Assembly (NCBI GenBank): GCA_027451525.1
Contig: DAIDJF010000007.1
Coordinates: 297-64,296, forward strand
Reading direction: 5' to 3'
From: Ktedonobacterales bacterium
GTDB taxonomy: Bacteria; Chloroflexota; Ktedonobacteria; Ktedonobacterales; Ktedonobacteraceae
Length of the DNA: 64,000 nucleotides
Positions 44,232 through 53,200 of this stretch are shown one piece after another. A program made the translations under genes and the position numbers. The number at the start of each line of letters is the position of its first letter. Positions within the stretch are counted from its first letter, which is position 1. The notes under the pieces were generated by a model. The model did no database searches and was not told the origin of the DNA. It saw only the letters and a list, made by a program, of their open reading frames with translations.

Positions 44232-44504
44232 ATGGCAAGCAATAAACGTGGACCCGAACCAGGATCACAAAAAGCAAAGCATGGTGGACAGGCAGTACGT
44301 GAAAAATACGGACCAGAGTTTTATTCGCGTATTGGGAAGAAGGGTGGCGAGACGGTGAAAGAGAAACGCGGCCCGCAATTTTATGCAGAAATTGGGAAGA
44401 AGGGTGGCGAATCTACGAAGCGTCAGCAAGGTTCTGAATTTTACTCTAAAATTGGTAAAAAAGGTGGCGAGCGTGGACGCGCCGCCGCTGAAAGTAAAGA
44501 ATAG
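44232..44504 (+). CDS. KGG-repeat stress protein
   Basis: The 90-residue hydrophilic protein consists of three to four copies of a unit with Y/F-GPEFYSRIGKKGGE, the stress-induced KGG motif, in a charged lysine-rich background. Such proteins resemble plant group-1 LEA proteins and are found in Bacillus general stress sets; they are thought to be disordered and protective. It stands alone with a clear terminator. Confidence 0.88.
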   Translation: MASNKRGPEPGSQKAKHGGQAVREKYGPEFYSRIGKKGGETVKEKRGPQFYAEIGKKGGESTKRQQGSEFYSKIGKKGGERGRAAAESKE

Positions 44505-44526
44505 TACTCATAGCACGACTGTGAGC

Positions 44527-44569
44527 GTGGCTCTCGTCTATGTATTAACATAGGCGAGAGCCACTTTTT
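44527..44569 (+). terminator. Rho-independent terminator of the KGG gene
   Basis: A 16-bp stem (44527-44542 with 44549-44564, one G-U pair) is followed by five T residues. Confidence 0.88.
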
Positions 44570-44586
44570 CTCTATGTATACTGAGT

Positions 44587-46233
44587 TTATTCTGGCCGTT
44601 TCAAGAATGGTGGCACATCAATACCATCATCATCTTCACTGTCACCACGATGATAAGGTTGTCGTCTTCCCATATCACGAATACCGCGCAAATCATTTAA
44701 ACTACGTTGTTGGCGTGTGGGCTGAGGTGGCACAGGACGCGGCAAGGCCGGACGCGCTGGCGTCTGCGGGATTGCGGGCGGCACACGTGGAACAGGAGGA
44801 GGCTCTATTGGGGGCTGAGCGGGCACGCCCGGCACATTGCCACCAATATTCCCACTTGTGCGTGGCGGCACAAGCCCTTGTCCCTGTCTCTCCTGTGACG
44901 GTTGCCCTGGATACCCCATGCCCCGTCCCGGCTGCGGCTGGCGCGGTGGTATTCCCGGCGCAGGGCGCGGAGCCGATGGAGCGATCTTATCTAATCGCAC
45001 CGCCTCCAGACGCGTTGTGCGCATCTCTTCCATACCTGCCGCAATCAGCGTCACACGAATGGTATCATCCAACGTGGGATCAATAACCGCTCCAAAGGTG
45101 ATGTCTGCGGTATCATCAATCGCCTGACCGATCCGTTCCGCGACCTCATTCACCTCAAACAGCGTCATATCATCTCCGCCGCTGATATTAAACAGCACGC
45201 GACGCGCTCCACGAATTGTCACATTGAGGAACCCACCCGCGACAGCTTCCTCAGCAGCATGCTGCGCACGGTTGCGCCCTTGCCCCTGCCCAATGCTCAT
45301 TAACGCCGTTCCTGCCTCGCGCAACACGCTACGCACATCGGCAAAATCCACATTAATCATGCCAGGCACATTAATTACTTCCGCAATACCTTGCACACCC
45401 TGGCGCAAAACATCGTCGGCCACCTTAAATGCATCACTCAGGCTATACTCACGCCCAACAGTTGCAAGCAAGCGATCATTGGGAACCGTAATCAAGGCAT
45501 CAATCTCGGTATTCAGTTCGGCGATGCCCTCCATCGCGACACGGCGGCGGCGTGACCCTTCAAAGGTAAAAGGAAGGGTCACAATACCAACGGTTAATGC
45601 CCCCAGTTTTTTGGCGATTGAGGCCACCACAGGAGCCGCTCCTGTACCAGTACCACCCCCCATGCCAGCAGCGATAAACACAAGGTCCGCATCTCCCAAT
45701 GCGGCGCGAATCTCTGCGGCACTTTCGGTTGCGGCACGCATACCAACTGCGGCATTGCCACCAGCCCCCAACCCTTTCGTGTAGTGACGCCCCAAACAGA
45801 GGCGCACGGGGGCAGGGGACAATTCCAGGACCTGAGCATCTGTGTTCATTGCCACAAAACGCACCCCACGTACATGCGTTTGCATCATACGGTTGATCGC
45901 GTTCATGCCACCTCCACCAACACCGACTACCACGATATCTACGTGATGCTCTGGATTGGGCTGAAAATCAGAGGGGAATGCCGACGGATCACCATCAGTA
46001 TTACGCGCCTCCCATCCACCATGCCCAAGCTCATTCTCAATTTCTCCCCAACGACCTGCTCCGTTTTGGACCTCGTGACTCAACACCGCCCATTGATCCT
46101 CTTGTCCCGCATGCACGTCTGGTCTCCCCTCCTGTCCTGAAACAGGCTGCCTCCCAGACTGCTCTCCCCACCGCTCAGGGGACTTCTCGCGTCTGTATGC
46201 ATCATGGGACATCGGCTGCATGCACACCCCCAT
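44587..46233 (-). CDS. ftsZ: Cell division protein FtsZ with a long N-terminal extension
   Basis: This tubulin-like GTPase builds the division ring. The core begins near residue 97 at HVDIVVVGVGGGGMNAINRM. The tubulin signature GGGTGTGAAP is near residue 195, the synergy region is VPNDRLL..., and later VDFADVRSVL and FNISGGDDM follow. A Pro-rich linker of about 110 residues leads to a C-terminal tail DIDVPPFLKRPE-like (here GIDVPPFLKRPE) that binds partners. The first 96 residues are hydrophilic and unusual for FtsZ. Later in-frame ATGs at 46221 and 46212 would shorten it only slightly. No other division gene is adjacent. Confidence 0.95.
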   Translation of the reverse strand: MGVCMQPMSHDAYRREKSPERWGEQSGRQPVSGQEGRPDVHAGQEDQWAVLSHEVQNGAGRWGEIENELGHGGWEARNTDGDPSAFPSDFQPNPEHHVDIVVVGVGGGGMNAINRMMQTHVRGVRFVAMNTDAQVLELSPAPVRLCLGRHYTKGLGAGGNAAVGMRAATESAAEIRAALGDADLVFIAAGMGGGTGTGAAPVVASIAKKLGALTVGIVTLPFTFEGSRRRRVAMEGIAELNTEIDALITVPNDRLLATVGREYSLSDAFKVADDVLRQGVQGIAEVINVPGMINVDFADVRSVLREAGTALMSIGQGQGRNRAQHAAEEAVAGGFLNVTIRGARRVLFNISGGDDMTLFEVNEVAERIGQAIDDTADITFGAVIDPTLDDTIRVTLIAAGMEEMRTTRLEAVRLDKIAPSAPRPAPGIPPRQPQPGRGMGYPGQPSQERQGQGLVPPRTSGNIGGNVPGVPAQPPIEPPPVPRVPPAIPQTPARPALPRPVPPQPTRQQRSLNDLRGIRDMGRRQPYHRGDSEDDDGIDVPPFLKRPE

Positions 46234-46384
46234 TTTCTTCTTTGCCTGTTCAGTAAAGCAGATTACCAGGTTGCCCGTCTGCTATAATGCTCAGGTGTTA
46301 CGACGTTGGACAATATTCAAACTTATGAGCATTGTAACAATAGTGTCAAGAATTGGCAAGGGTTTACATGCTCTTTTTTCCTTT

Positions 46385-46430
46385 ATATAAAAACGAGCTA
46401 CTAGCGCACATGACACACCAGTAGCCCGTC
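46385..46430 (-). terminator. Terminator after the small lysine-rich gene
   Basis: On the minus strand an imperfect stem of about 12 bp around GGGCTACT/AGTAGCTC is followed by five T residues, just beyond the stop at 46449. Confidence 0.7.
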
Positions 46431-46448
46431 TTCCTTTTCAAAACAGCT

Positions 46449-46577
46449 TTATTCTTTCTTCAACGTAGCGTTACCTGCTTTTGCTGCTTTCTTCTCACGT
46501 TGCGCTTCTTTTTTTTGCTTGTTTGACTTCGGGAGAGCTTTCTGCTCTTTCTTCTGACTCTGCTCTTTATTTGCCAC
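46449..46577 (-). CDS. Small lysine-rich protein (42 residues)
   Basis: A GTG at 46577 has AGGAGG six bases upstream, the strongest ribosome site of the region. It reads 42 codons with Lys, Gln and Glu making up most of the chain (KEQSQKKEQKALPKSNKQKK at its start) and ends before a clear terminator. The composition suggests a disordered, nucleic-acid- or ribosome-associated protein. I cannot name it. Confidence 0.65.
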   Translation of the reverse strand: MANKEQSQKKEQKALPKSNKQKKEAQREKKAAKAGNATLKKE

Positions 46578-46700
46578 AAGGCACCTCCTGACAGTATTAG
46601 TTTAGGGGCATGCCCCCTACCAAGATATCTCTATTGTAGCAGAGGCGTCAAACAAAAACGAGTCTTCAGGTACTTTTTACAGCAAAAAGAGATCTCTTCA

Positions 46701-47135
46701 CTAAGAACAATATTGTTCCTGTACCTGCTGCTCCTCTGCACTGGCAATCGCATGCGTAATCATACGCACCACGTTCCCCACATCCATCGGTTTACGCAAT
46801 TGATGAATATTGCGTTTCCGAATCTCTTCTACAGGAAGGTTTGCACTCATCATAATCGCAGGAACATTGCGCATATCCTCTCTCTGCTGAAGACGATCAT
46901 AGAGTTCCAAGCCATTCATGCCTGGCAAACGATAGTCGATCAAAAGCAAGCAGGGATTTACAAGCGGAGCCTGCTCCAGTGCTGTCACCCCATTCCCAAT
47001 CACAGATGAATGGTAAGGCGTATCCTCCTCGATAAGTTGCTGAAGAAATTGTCCGACGTCCGCATCATCCTCAACAATGAGAATCGTAGCGTTGTGAGAA
47101 CCACGCAGGGCGGGTGGAAAAATTTCTTGCGGCAT
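46701..47135 (-). CDS. Single-domain response regulator
   Basis: The 144-residue CheY-like receiver has the acidic pair in LIVEDDAD, the phospho-acceptor aspartate in LLIDYRLPGMNGLELY, the switch residue in MMSAN and lysine in LRKPMD. There is no output domain, so it acts through protein contacts or in a phosphorelay. The N-terminal 14 residues are a short tail. AAGGAG lies before the ATG. The hybrid kinase at 50256 is a possible but unproven partner. Confidence 0.92.
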   Translation of the reverse strand: MPQEIFPPALRGSHNATILIVEDDADVGQFLQQLIEEDTPYHSSVIGNGVTALEQAPLVNPCLLLIDYRLPGMNGLELYDRLQQREDMRNVPAIMMSANLPVEEIRKRNIHQLRKPMDVGNVVRMITHAIASAEEQQVQEQYCS

Positions 47136-47244
47136 TTTGCTCTCCTTCCATAAAATCGTTGAGATAATCTACAAATGGCTGATATTATACTCTAACGGAT
47201 TCATCAGTCAGTTGGTGACAAAGAACGAGAGCAATTTTTCTTTT

Positions 47245-47832
47245 TTATCGTTCCGGGGGCAACTCTACCCACTTTGACTCATAGGCTGGCGATGTATACG
47301 AGATCATACCCGCTACCAGTTCGCTCACATTCTCCTGCACCAGCAAAAGACGGGAATGGCTAGATGCGATAAAGCCCTCTACGCTTGCATGCTCTACCAA
47401 AGCGAGCAGCGGATCAAAATAGTGGGCGACATTTAACAGACCGATTGGTTTATGGTGCAATCCAATTTGTGCCCATGTCGTTATCTCAAACAACTCGTCA
47501 AATGTACCAAAACCTCCCGGTAAAGCAATAAAACCGTCTGAGAGGTCCGACATCAACGCTTTCCGTTCATGCATACTCCCCACCTCGTGCAGGGCCGTCA
47601 GATACGTATGAGCAACCTCCTGTCGAAATAATCCACGTGGCAACACGCCAATGATTTCACCTCCACATTCCAGTACTGTATCAGCAAGCACCCCCATTAA
47701 TCCTACGCTGCCTCCTCCATAAACCACGCCGAGACCGCATGCGACCAATTCTTTCGCCAGGGCACGCGCTGCCTCCCGATACTCTGGGCGATTTCCTGGG
47801 TTAGAACCGGCAAAAACGCAAATTCGTTGCAT
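47245..47832 (-). CDS. LOG-family (TIGR00730) nucleotide phosphoribohydrolase
   Basis: The 195-residue Rossmann-like protein has the LOG signatures: FAGSNPGNRPEY, VYGGGSVGLMGVLAD, MHERKALMSDLSD and PGGFGTFDELFEI, where PGGxGTxxE is diagnostic. Family members cleave cytokinin riboside 5'-monophosphates or other nucleotide monophosphates. The true role in bacteria is often nucleotide salvage. GAAAGGAT lies upstream of the ATG. Confidence 0.92.
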   Translation of the reverse strand: MQRICVFAGSNPGNRPEYREAARALAKELVACGLGVVYGGGSVGLMGVLADTVLECGGEIIGVLPRGLFRQEVAHTYLTALHEVGSMHERKALMSDLSDGFIALPGGFGTFDELFEITTWAQIGLHHKPIGLLNVAHYFDPLLALVEHASVEGFIASSHSRLLLVQENVSELVAGMISYTSPAYESKWVELPPER

Positions 47833-47950
47833 CTCTTCTTTTATCCTTTCACATGTATCATTAAAAACACGTTTATCTCATCCACTGTATGATACAATAG
47901 ACTAACAAACAGCTATATGGGTAGCACGAAAAAGAAAAACAAAGGGACAT

Positions 47951-48634
47951 ATGATACAGGCACTCATTTTTGATTTTGATGGTCTCATTCTGGATACAGA
48001 AGAGTCGGAATTTCGTTCCTGGCAGGAATTATACGCCGAGCACAACGCGACATTACCACTTGAAGATTGGGCTGTTTGCATTGGTAGCGGTGTAGAAGTC
48101 TTCGATGTCTTTGCATACCTGGAACGGCAAATTGGCCGTCCGGTCGAGCGCGAACAGATTGCCTTGCGACGACGAGAACGTCATCTCGTATTACTGGCAG
48201 AAAAAACGCTACTTCCAGGCGTTGAGGACTATATCGCCAGCGCAAAACAACTTGGGCTAAAACTGGGCGTTGCCTCCAGTTCCTCACGACGTTGGGTCAC
48301 AGGCCACCTGGAACGACTGGGTATTTTGCATCACTTCGACTATATCCGCTGCGGTGACGAGGTAACACGCAAAAAACCTGATCCCGAACTCTATCTGACC
48401 GCGATGCAGGGACTCGGCGTAGAAGCCCAGCAATCTATTGCCCTGGAAGATTCGCCCAATGGTGTGCGCGCCGCCCAACGCGCAGGCATCTTCTGTGTTG
48501 CGATTCCTAATATTATTACCGGTCAGTTACCACTCGATCACGCTGATTTGCGCCTCACCTCAATGGATGAGATGCCACTAGAAAAGTTGATTGACTACGT
48601 GGAACAGCAACGTACGTTACAAAAAAAGGCATGA
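47951..48634 (+). CDS. HAD-superfamily phosphatase (beta-phosphoglucomutase-like subgroup)
   Basis: The 227-residue protein has motif I FDFDGLILDTEE (nucleophile D8 and acid D10), a helical cap, motif II GVASSSSRRWV, and motif III/IV KKPDPELYLTAM with ALEDSPNGVRAA. This pattern is that of the PGMB/phosphatase subfamily; the substrate may be a sugar phosphate. AAGGGA before the ATG supports the start. Confidence 0.9.
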   Translation: MIQALIFDFDGLILDTEESEFRSWQELYAEHNATLPLEDWAVCIGSGVEVFDVFAYLERQIGRPVEREQIALRRRERHLVLLAEKTLLPGVEDYIASAKQLGLKLGVASSSSRRWVTGHLERLGILHHFDYIRCGDEVTRKKPDPELYLTAMQGLGVEAQQSIALEDSPNGVRAAQRAGIFCVAIPNIITGQLPLDHADLRLTSMDEMPLEKLIDYVEQQRTLQKKA

Positions 48635-48657
48635 CACCACGACAATACTTTCGATGG

Positions 48658-49422
48658 TTATTCGCCACGCGCTGCCCGTACGGCGGTAGGCGTTGTTCCC
48701 CCTCGTAGCAACCAGGCCAGCAAGACAGCGAATAGCACGCCGATCAGCGGACCGACGATATAAATCCAGGCATAAGTCAGGTCGCCACTGACCAGCATGG
48801 GACCTAACGAACGAGCCGTATTCATCGAGGCTCCGCTGATCGGGGCAGCAAACAGGCCATCCAGCACAATCGTTGCTCCAACCGCCAGAGCCGCGTTATG
48901 TCCAACCAGTTTCTCATTGGTCGCGGTCGCGAGAATCACTGTCAAGAGGATGAATGTTAATACGATTTCCATTACGACAGCCGATAAGATACCATGTTCC
49001 GGCAATGTTGCGCCAACATGTCCAGCCAACCCAAAAAGAGAACGCAGCAATAAGGCCGCCAGTATGGCACCGAGCATTTGTATCAACCAATAGCCTGGAA
49101 CGCGCCGCCAGGGGAAATCGCGCCGCAGCGCAAAAGCTAGCGTTACTCCTGGGTTAAAATGCGCCCCCGAAATGTTACCCACCGAGTAAATCATCGCCAT
49201 CACTAACAGGCCGGGCGCGACAACACGTGCGGTCAAACTCACTTCGCCATGACTGACGGCAGCGATCACATCTCCTCCAGCGGCAACAAGTGTCAGGAAA
49301 AATGTGCCAACGAGTTCAGCGAGGAGGCGGCGCAACGCTCTGTAGCGACGTACATGTATATCTTCTTTTTCAGCATCTTTGTCTGGACGAGACTGCTCTG
49401 TCTCATTGCTATTGACGCTCAT
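48658..49422 (-). CDS. Aquaporin/MIP-family channel with altered NPA boxes
   Basis: The 254-residue protein has six membrane helices and the two half-helix loops. The first box reads SGAHFNPGVTLAFA (NPG instead of NPA), the second SGASMNTARSLGPM (NTA instead of NPA); both asparagines that orient the water file remain. The selectivity arginine after the second box is present (TARS). It should conduct water or a small solute. I take the ATG at 49422, eight bases after AAGGAA; a GTG six codons earlier would cover that site. The N-terminal 30 residues are charged and cytoplasmic. Confidence 0.9.
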   Translation of the reverse strand: MSVNSNETEQSRPDKDAEKEDIHVRRYRALRRLLAELVGTFFLTLVAAGGDVIAAVSHGEVSLTARVVAPGLLVMAMIYSVGNISGAHFNPGVTLAFALRRDFPWRRVPGYWLIQMLGAILAALLLRSLFGLAGHVGATLPEHGILSAVVMEIVLTFILLTVILATATNEKLVGHNAALAVGATIVLDGLFAAPISGASMNTARSLGPMLVSGDLTYAWIYIVGPLIGVLFAVLLAWLLRGGTTPTAVRAARGE

Positions 49423-49680
49423 TGCGCACTTCCTTTTCACTTTATATGCCCGATTATTGCAATCATCATATCATATCAACTCAGAAGCACACTCACAAGC
49501 TGCTCACAAACTTGCTTTTCCACCATAAAAAATATGCAGCATTGCAATTGGAAAACATTTTTGTGATACAATTTTAGGAGATTTTTATTTTTGCTTGCAT
49601 CGTGCATAGTTTGTGACAAAACATGTGTGGTGTGGGCAGACTGACGGGACCATATTCAACGGGGAAAGGTGATCTCAACA

Positions 49681-50205
49681 ATGGCAATTGAAGTACGTAT
49701 TTTAACTGAGGCCGACTCTGAAGCCTTCTGGAATATTCGTTTACGCGCATTACGTGATAACCCTGAATCTTTTGGCTCCTCCTATGAAGACATTCTTGAG
49801 CGCGGTATCGCCAGCACGAGCAGTACGCATAGCTTGCGCAAGACAGGTGCCAGCAGCGATGATGCGACATTTGGCGCGTTCGATGGCAAAACACTCGTTG
49901 GTATCGCAGCCTTTGCACGCGAAAAAGATACCAAAAAGCGTCATAAAGGGCAGATATGGGGCATGTACGTGCCCAATGAATTGCGCGGCAAGGGTATTGG
50001 CAAAGCACTCTTACAAGCTGCAATTGACCACGCTAAAGCGCTACCACAGTTGGAGCAGATTAACCTGAGTGTCGTCTTAGTGAGCAAAGAGGCACGCTTG
50101 CTCTTCGTCTCGCAGGGTTTTGAAACATACGGGCTAGAACGCCGTGCGCTTAAACTGCATGAACAGTATTTTGATCAAGAGCTGATGGTTCTGCGCCTTG
50201 CCTGA
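49681..50205 (+). CDS. GNAT N-acetyltransferase
   Basis: The 174-residue protein has a single GNAT fold. The N-terminal AIEVRILTEADSEAFWNIRL element, the strand LVGIAAFAR, the acetyl-CoA loop NELRGKGIGKALL (R-G-K-G-I-G) and the C-terminal FVSQGFETYGLERRALK support this. Substrate unknown. I take the ATG at 49681; a GTG at 49669 lies too close to the purine-rich ribosome site. Confidence 0.9.
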   Translation: MAIEVRILTEADSEAFWNIRLRALRDNPESFGSSYEDILERGIASTSSTHSLRKTGASSDDATFGAFDGKTLVGIAAFAREKDTKKRHKGQIWGMYVPNELRGKGIGKALLQAAIDHAKALPQLEQINLSVVLVSKEARLLFVSQGFETYGLERRALKLHEQYFDQELMVLRLA

Positions 50206-50216
50206 TCTATCTGTGC

Positions 50217-50247
50217 CCATAGGAACGTCGTTCAAACGTTCCTATGG
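50217..50247. terminator. Hairpin between convergent genes
   Basis: A 12-bp perfect stem (50217-50228 with 50236-50247) has a seven-base loop; no long T run follows. Confidence 0.6.
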
Positions 50248-50255
50248 ACGTAGCT

Positions 50256-53200
50256 CTAATTTTCTACTGGTAAGTAAATAGTAAAGAGAGAGCCGTTCCC
50301 TTCTTCACTAGACACAACAATTTTCCCACCATGGAGTTGAATAATCTGTTGCGCATTTGCCAGCCCAACACCTGTTCCCCGATATGTGCCCACAACATTG
50401 CTAGCACGTTTAAATCGCTCAAAAATATAGGGCAAATCAACTGCAGGAATACCGATTCCGTAGTCGCGCACCTGCAAGACGGCCCATCGCTCTGCCTCTT
50501 GCCGGCCCACGACAGGCTTCTCTTCATACTCCAGCGTAATATCCACATAATCTACGTTAGGTGAATATTTAATGGCATTGGTAAGGAGATTGGTAAGGAC
50601 GCGCTCGATGCGAGCCACATCAAGCCTGACGAGTAGAGGCTGAGAGGGTGTTGAGAGGCGTAGCGTATGCCGTTGTGTCGTTTGTTGAAACTCTGCCACA
50701 CATTGACGAAGTAAACTCACCAGATCAGTTTCCTGGCGTATCAATTCAAGCCTTTGTCCCAATTGTAAATGGGTGATATCTAACAACTCATTGACCTGCA
50801 TAGTCATTTTTACCACAGTCGCGTTAATGCGTTCCAGGCCAAAGGCAATCTGCCGCTCCATATCAGGCGTTTTACGTTGAAGACTGCGCTGCAACAGTTG
50901 CGCATAGCCCTTTATTGTGCCGAGAGGATTTTTGAGGTCATGCGAGACAACCGACAATAACTGGTCGCGAGCCACTACCGCCTCACGAGACTGCTGATAG
51001 AGCCGCACATTTGTAATGGCGATGGAGGTCATTTGCGCCATTTGCACAATTATTGCCTCATCCTCTACGGTGAACTCGCCCTCATATTTGTCAGAGAGTA
51101 CCAACATACCGAAAGGAAAGGAGTCGCTACCGCGCAACGCCACACCCAACAAGCCATGTAAGAGAGGATGCAGTTCACGCTCCTCGTACAAATTCCCCCA
51201 CAGTGGATGCGCCCGCACTTCCATATCAGTTAAGCGCAAGGGCGTATCGCGTTGAGATAATACCTCGTACAATGATGGCTCACTAACACCTGTGAAATCC
51301 TCTTCCTCGCGCCATCTGGCGTATTTTTGCGAGAACGACATCATCTGGATGGCACGTTCACTATCTGATTGCGCAGAAAGCAGCGCTACCGCCGTATGCG
51401 CTCCAATTAGTTCACGCGCTTTTGCAATCACCATACTCAGTATCTCTTCAGCTGGGCGCAACGAATTGACCACCAGCGACACATTTGCCAGTTGCTGTAG
51501 ATGATGTGCATGGGCCTCCATTTGCTTTGTAAGAGCCTGGCGCATCCGTACTCGCTCCAGACGCGAGCTTACCCGTGCCAACAGTTCTCGTGCAGAGAAC
51601 GGCTTGACCAAATAATCATCTGCACCGGCCTGTAATCCCTCCACCGCAGCCTCTTCGCCAGCGCGTGCCGAGAGCAGCATAATCGGAATAGTATGTGTCC
51701 CGGCGTGCTCGCGTATAGAACGCGCAAACTGCAAGCCATCCATGCCGGGCATCATAACATCACTGATAATCAGATCTGGCTTGTGCTCAAGCAGCATCTG
51801 CCATGCCTGATACCCATTTGTGGCAATCTCGACGTGATAATGTGGACGTAAGAGACGTGTTAAATAGTCGCGCATGTCCGCGTTATCATCGACGAGTAGA
51901 ATATGGGGAATCTCTATCCCAGATGCAGGTGCGGGAGGACGCTCCTGCTCACCAGATAAGGCTGACTCAGATAAGGCTGACAAAGAGTCAGAGTTCTTTG
52001 GCGCAAGCCAGCTTGTAGCTTCCTCGACATAGACAAATGCATTCGCCAGAACATTTTCGTCGGTTTGCGACTCATCCTCGCGAATTTGCTCCGCCGGTAG
52101 ATGCGCCATGCCAAACGGCAACCTCACGTGAAAAGTTGTGCCAACACCGGACGCACTAGCGACATCGATTGTGCCACCATGTAGATGCACAAGCTCTCGC
52201 ACTAACGAGAGACCAATGCCCGATCCCTCAAACGAGCGTCCCTGAACTCCATAGACGCGATGAAAACGCTCGAAGATATGCACAAGCTCACTCGTCGCGA
52301 TTCCGACACCCGTATCGCTCACTGTTAATACTGCCTGCTTATTCTCGCTATGGAGTGTTACAGTAATCTCGCCGCTAAGGGTAAACTTAAAAGCATTTGA
52401 GAGCAGGTTTAAGACTATTTTTTCCCACATATCGCGTGCCACATACACCGGTTCCGCTAAAGGAGCGCACTCCACCCGGAAATTCAGACCTGCACGTTCC
52501 ATCAGTTCATGAAAAGAGCTTGCTAGTTCGCGCGTAAAACGCGCAAGGTCAGTCGGCTGGTATACGGCATCTACACGTCCCGCCTCAATACGCGAAAAAT
52601 CGAGCAGCGTGTTAACAAGCTTGAGTAAACGCCTGCCATTGCGATAGACAATCTCAAGTAAAGCCTGCTGCTCATCACTAAAATAAGGATCCCGTGCCGA
52701 GAGCGCATTTTCAATAGGAGCGAGTAGCAATGTCAATGGTGTGCGAAACTCATGGCTGATATTGCTAAAAAACGTTGTCTTGGCACGATCTAGCTCCGCC
52801 AGAGCTTCAGCCCGTGCGCGTTCTTCCTCATAAGCACGCACATTCGCAATATTCGCGGCAGCCTGTCCCGCAAGCAACGTTAGAAAGCCTTGATATTCAT
52901 TATCAAGTAGACAATGTGGGCTTACGCCGACAACCAATATGCCATACAAACTCTCTTGACCCGATTTTGCAACAGGCAGCAAGAGGACAGTTTGCACAGG
53001 CGTACCTAAAGGGGATAAGACCTGAATATGAGAAAAAGCTGTAGAGAGGTTATCAATCCGTTTTATTTTGCCCGAACGCGCAACATAGAGCAAAGGGTCT
53101 TGCTCCATTTGCTCTTGTATCTCATCCTCGAGAAGCTGCACCGTTTCTGGATAGATTACTTGTTCAGTATTAATACCCGTCGCACCTGCAAAACGGGCAC

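Noticed and set aside
44574-45086. 170-codon plus-strand frame opposite ftsZ 3' end
   Set aside because: Shadow of the Pro-rich linker of FtsZ; His/Ala-rich low-complexity product.
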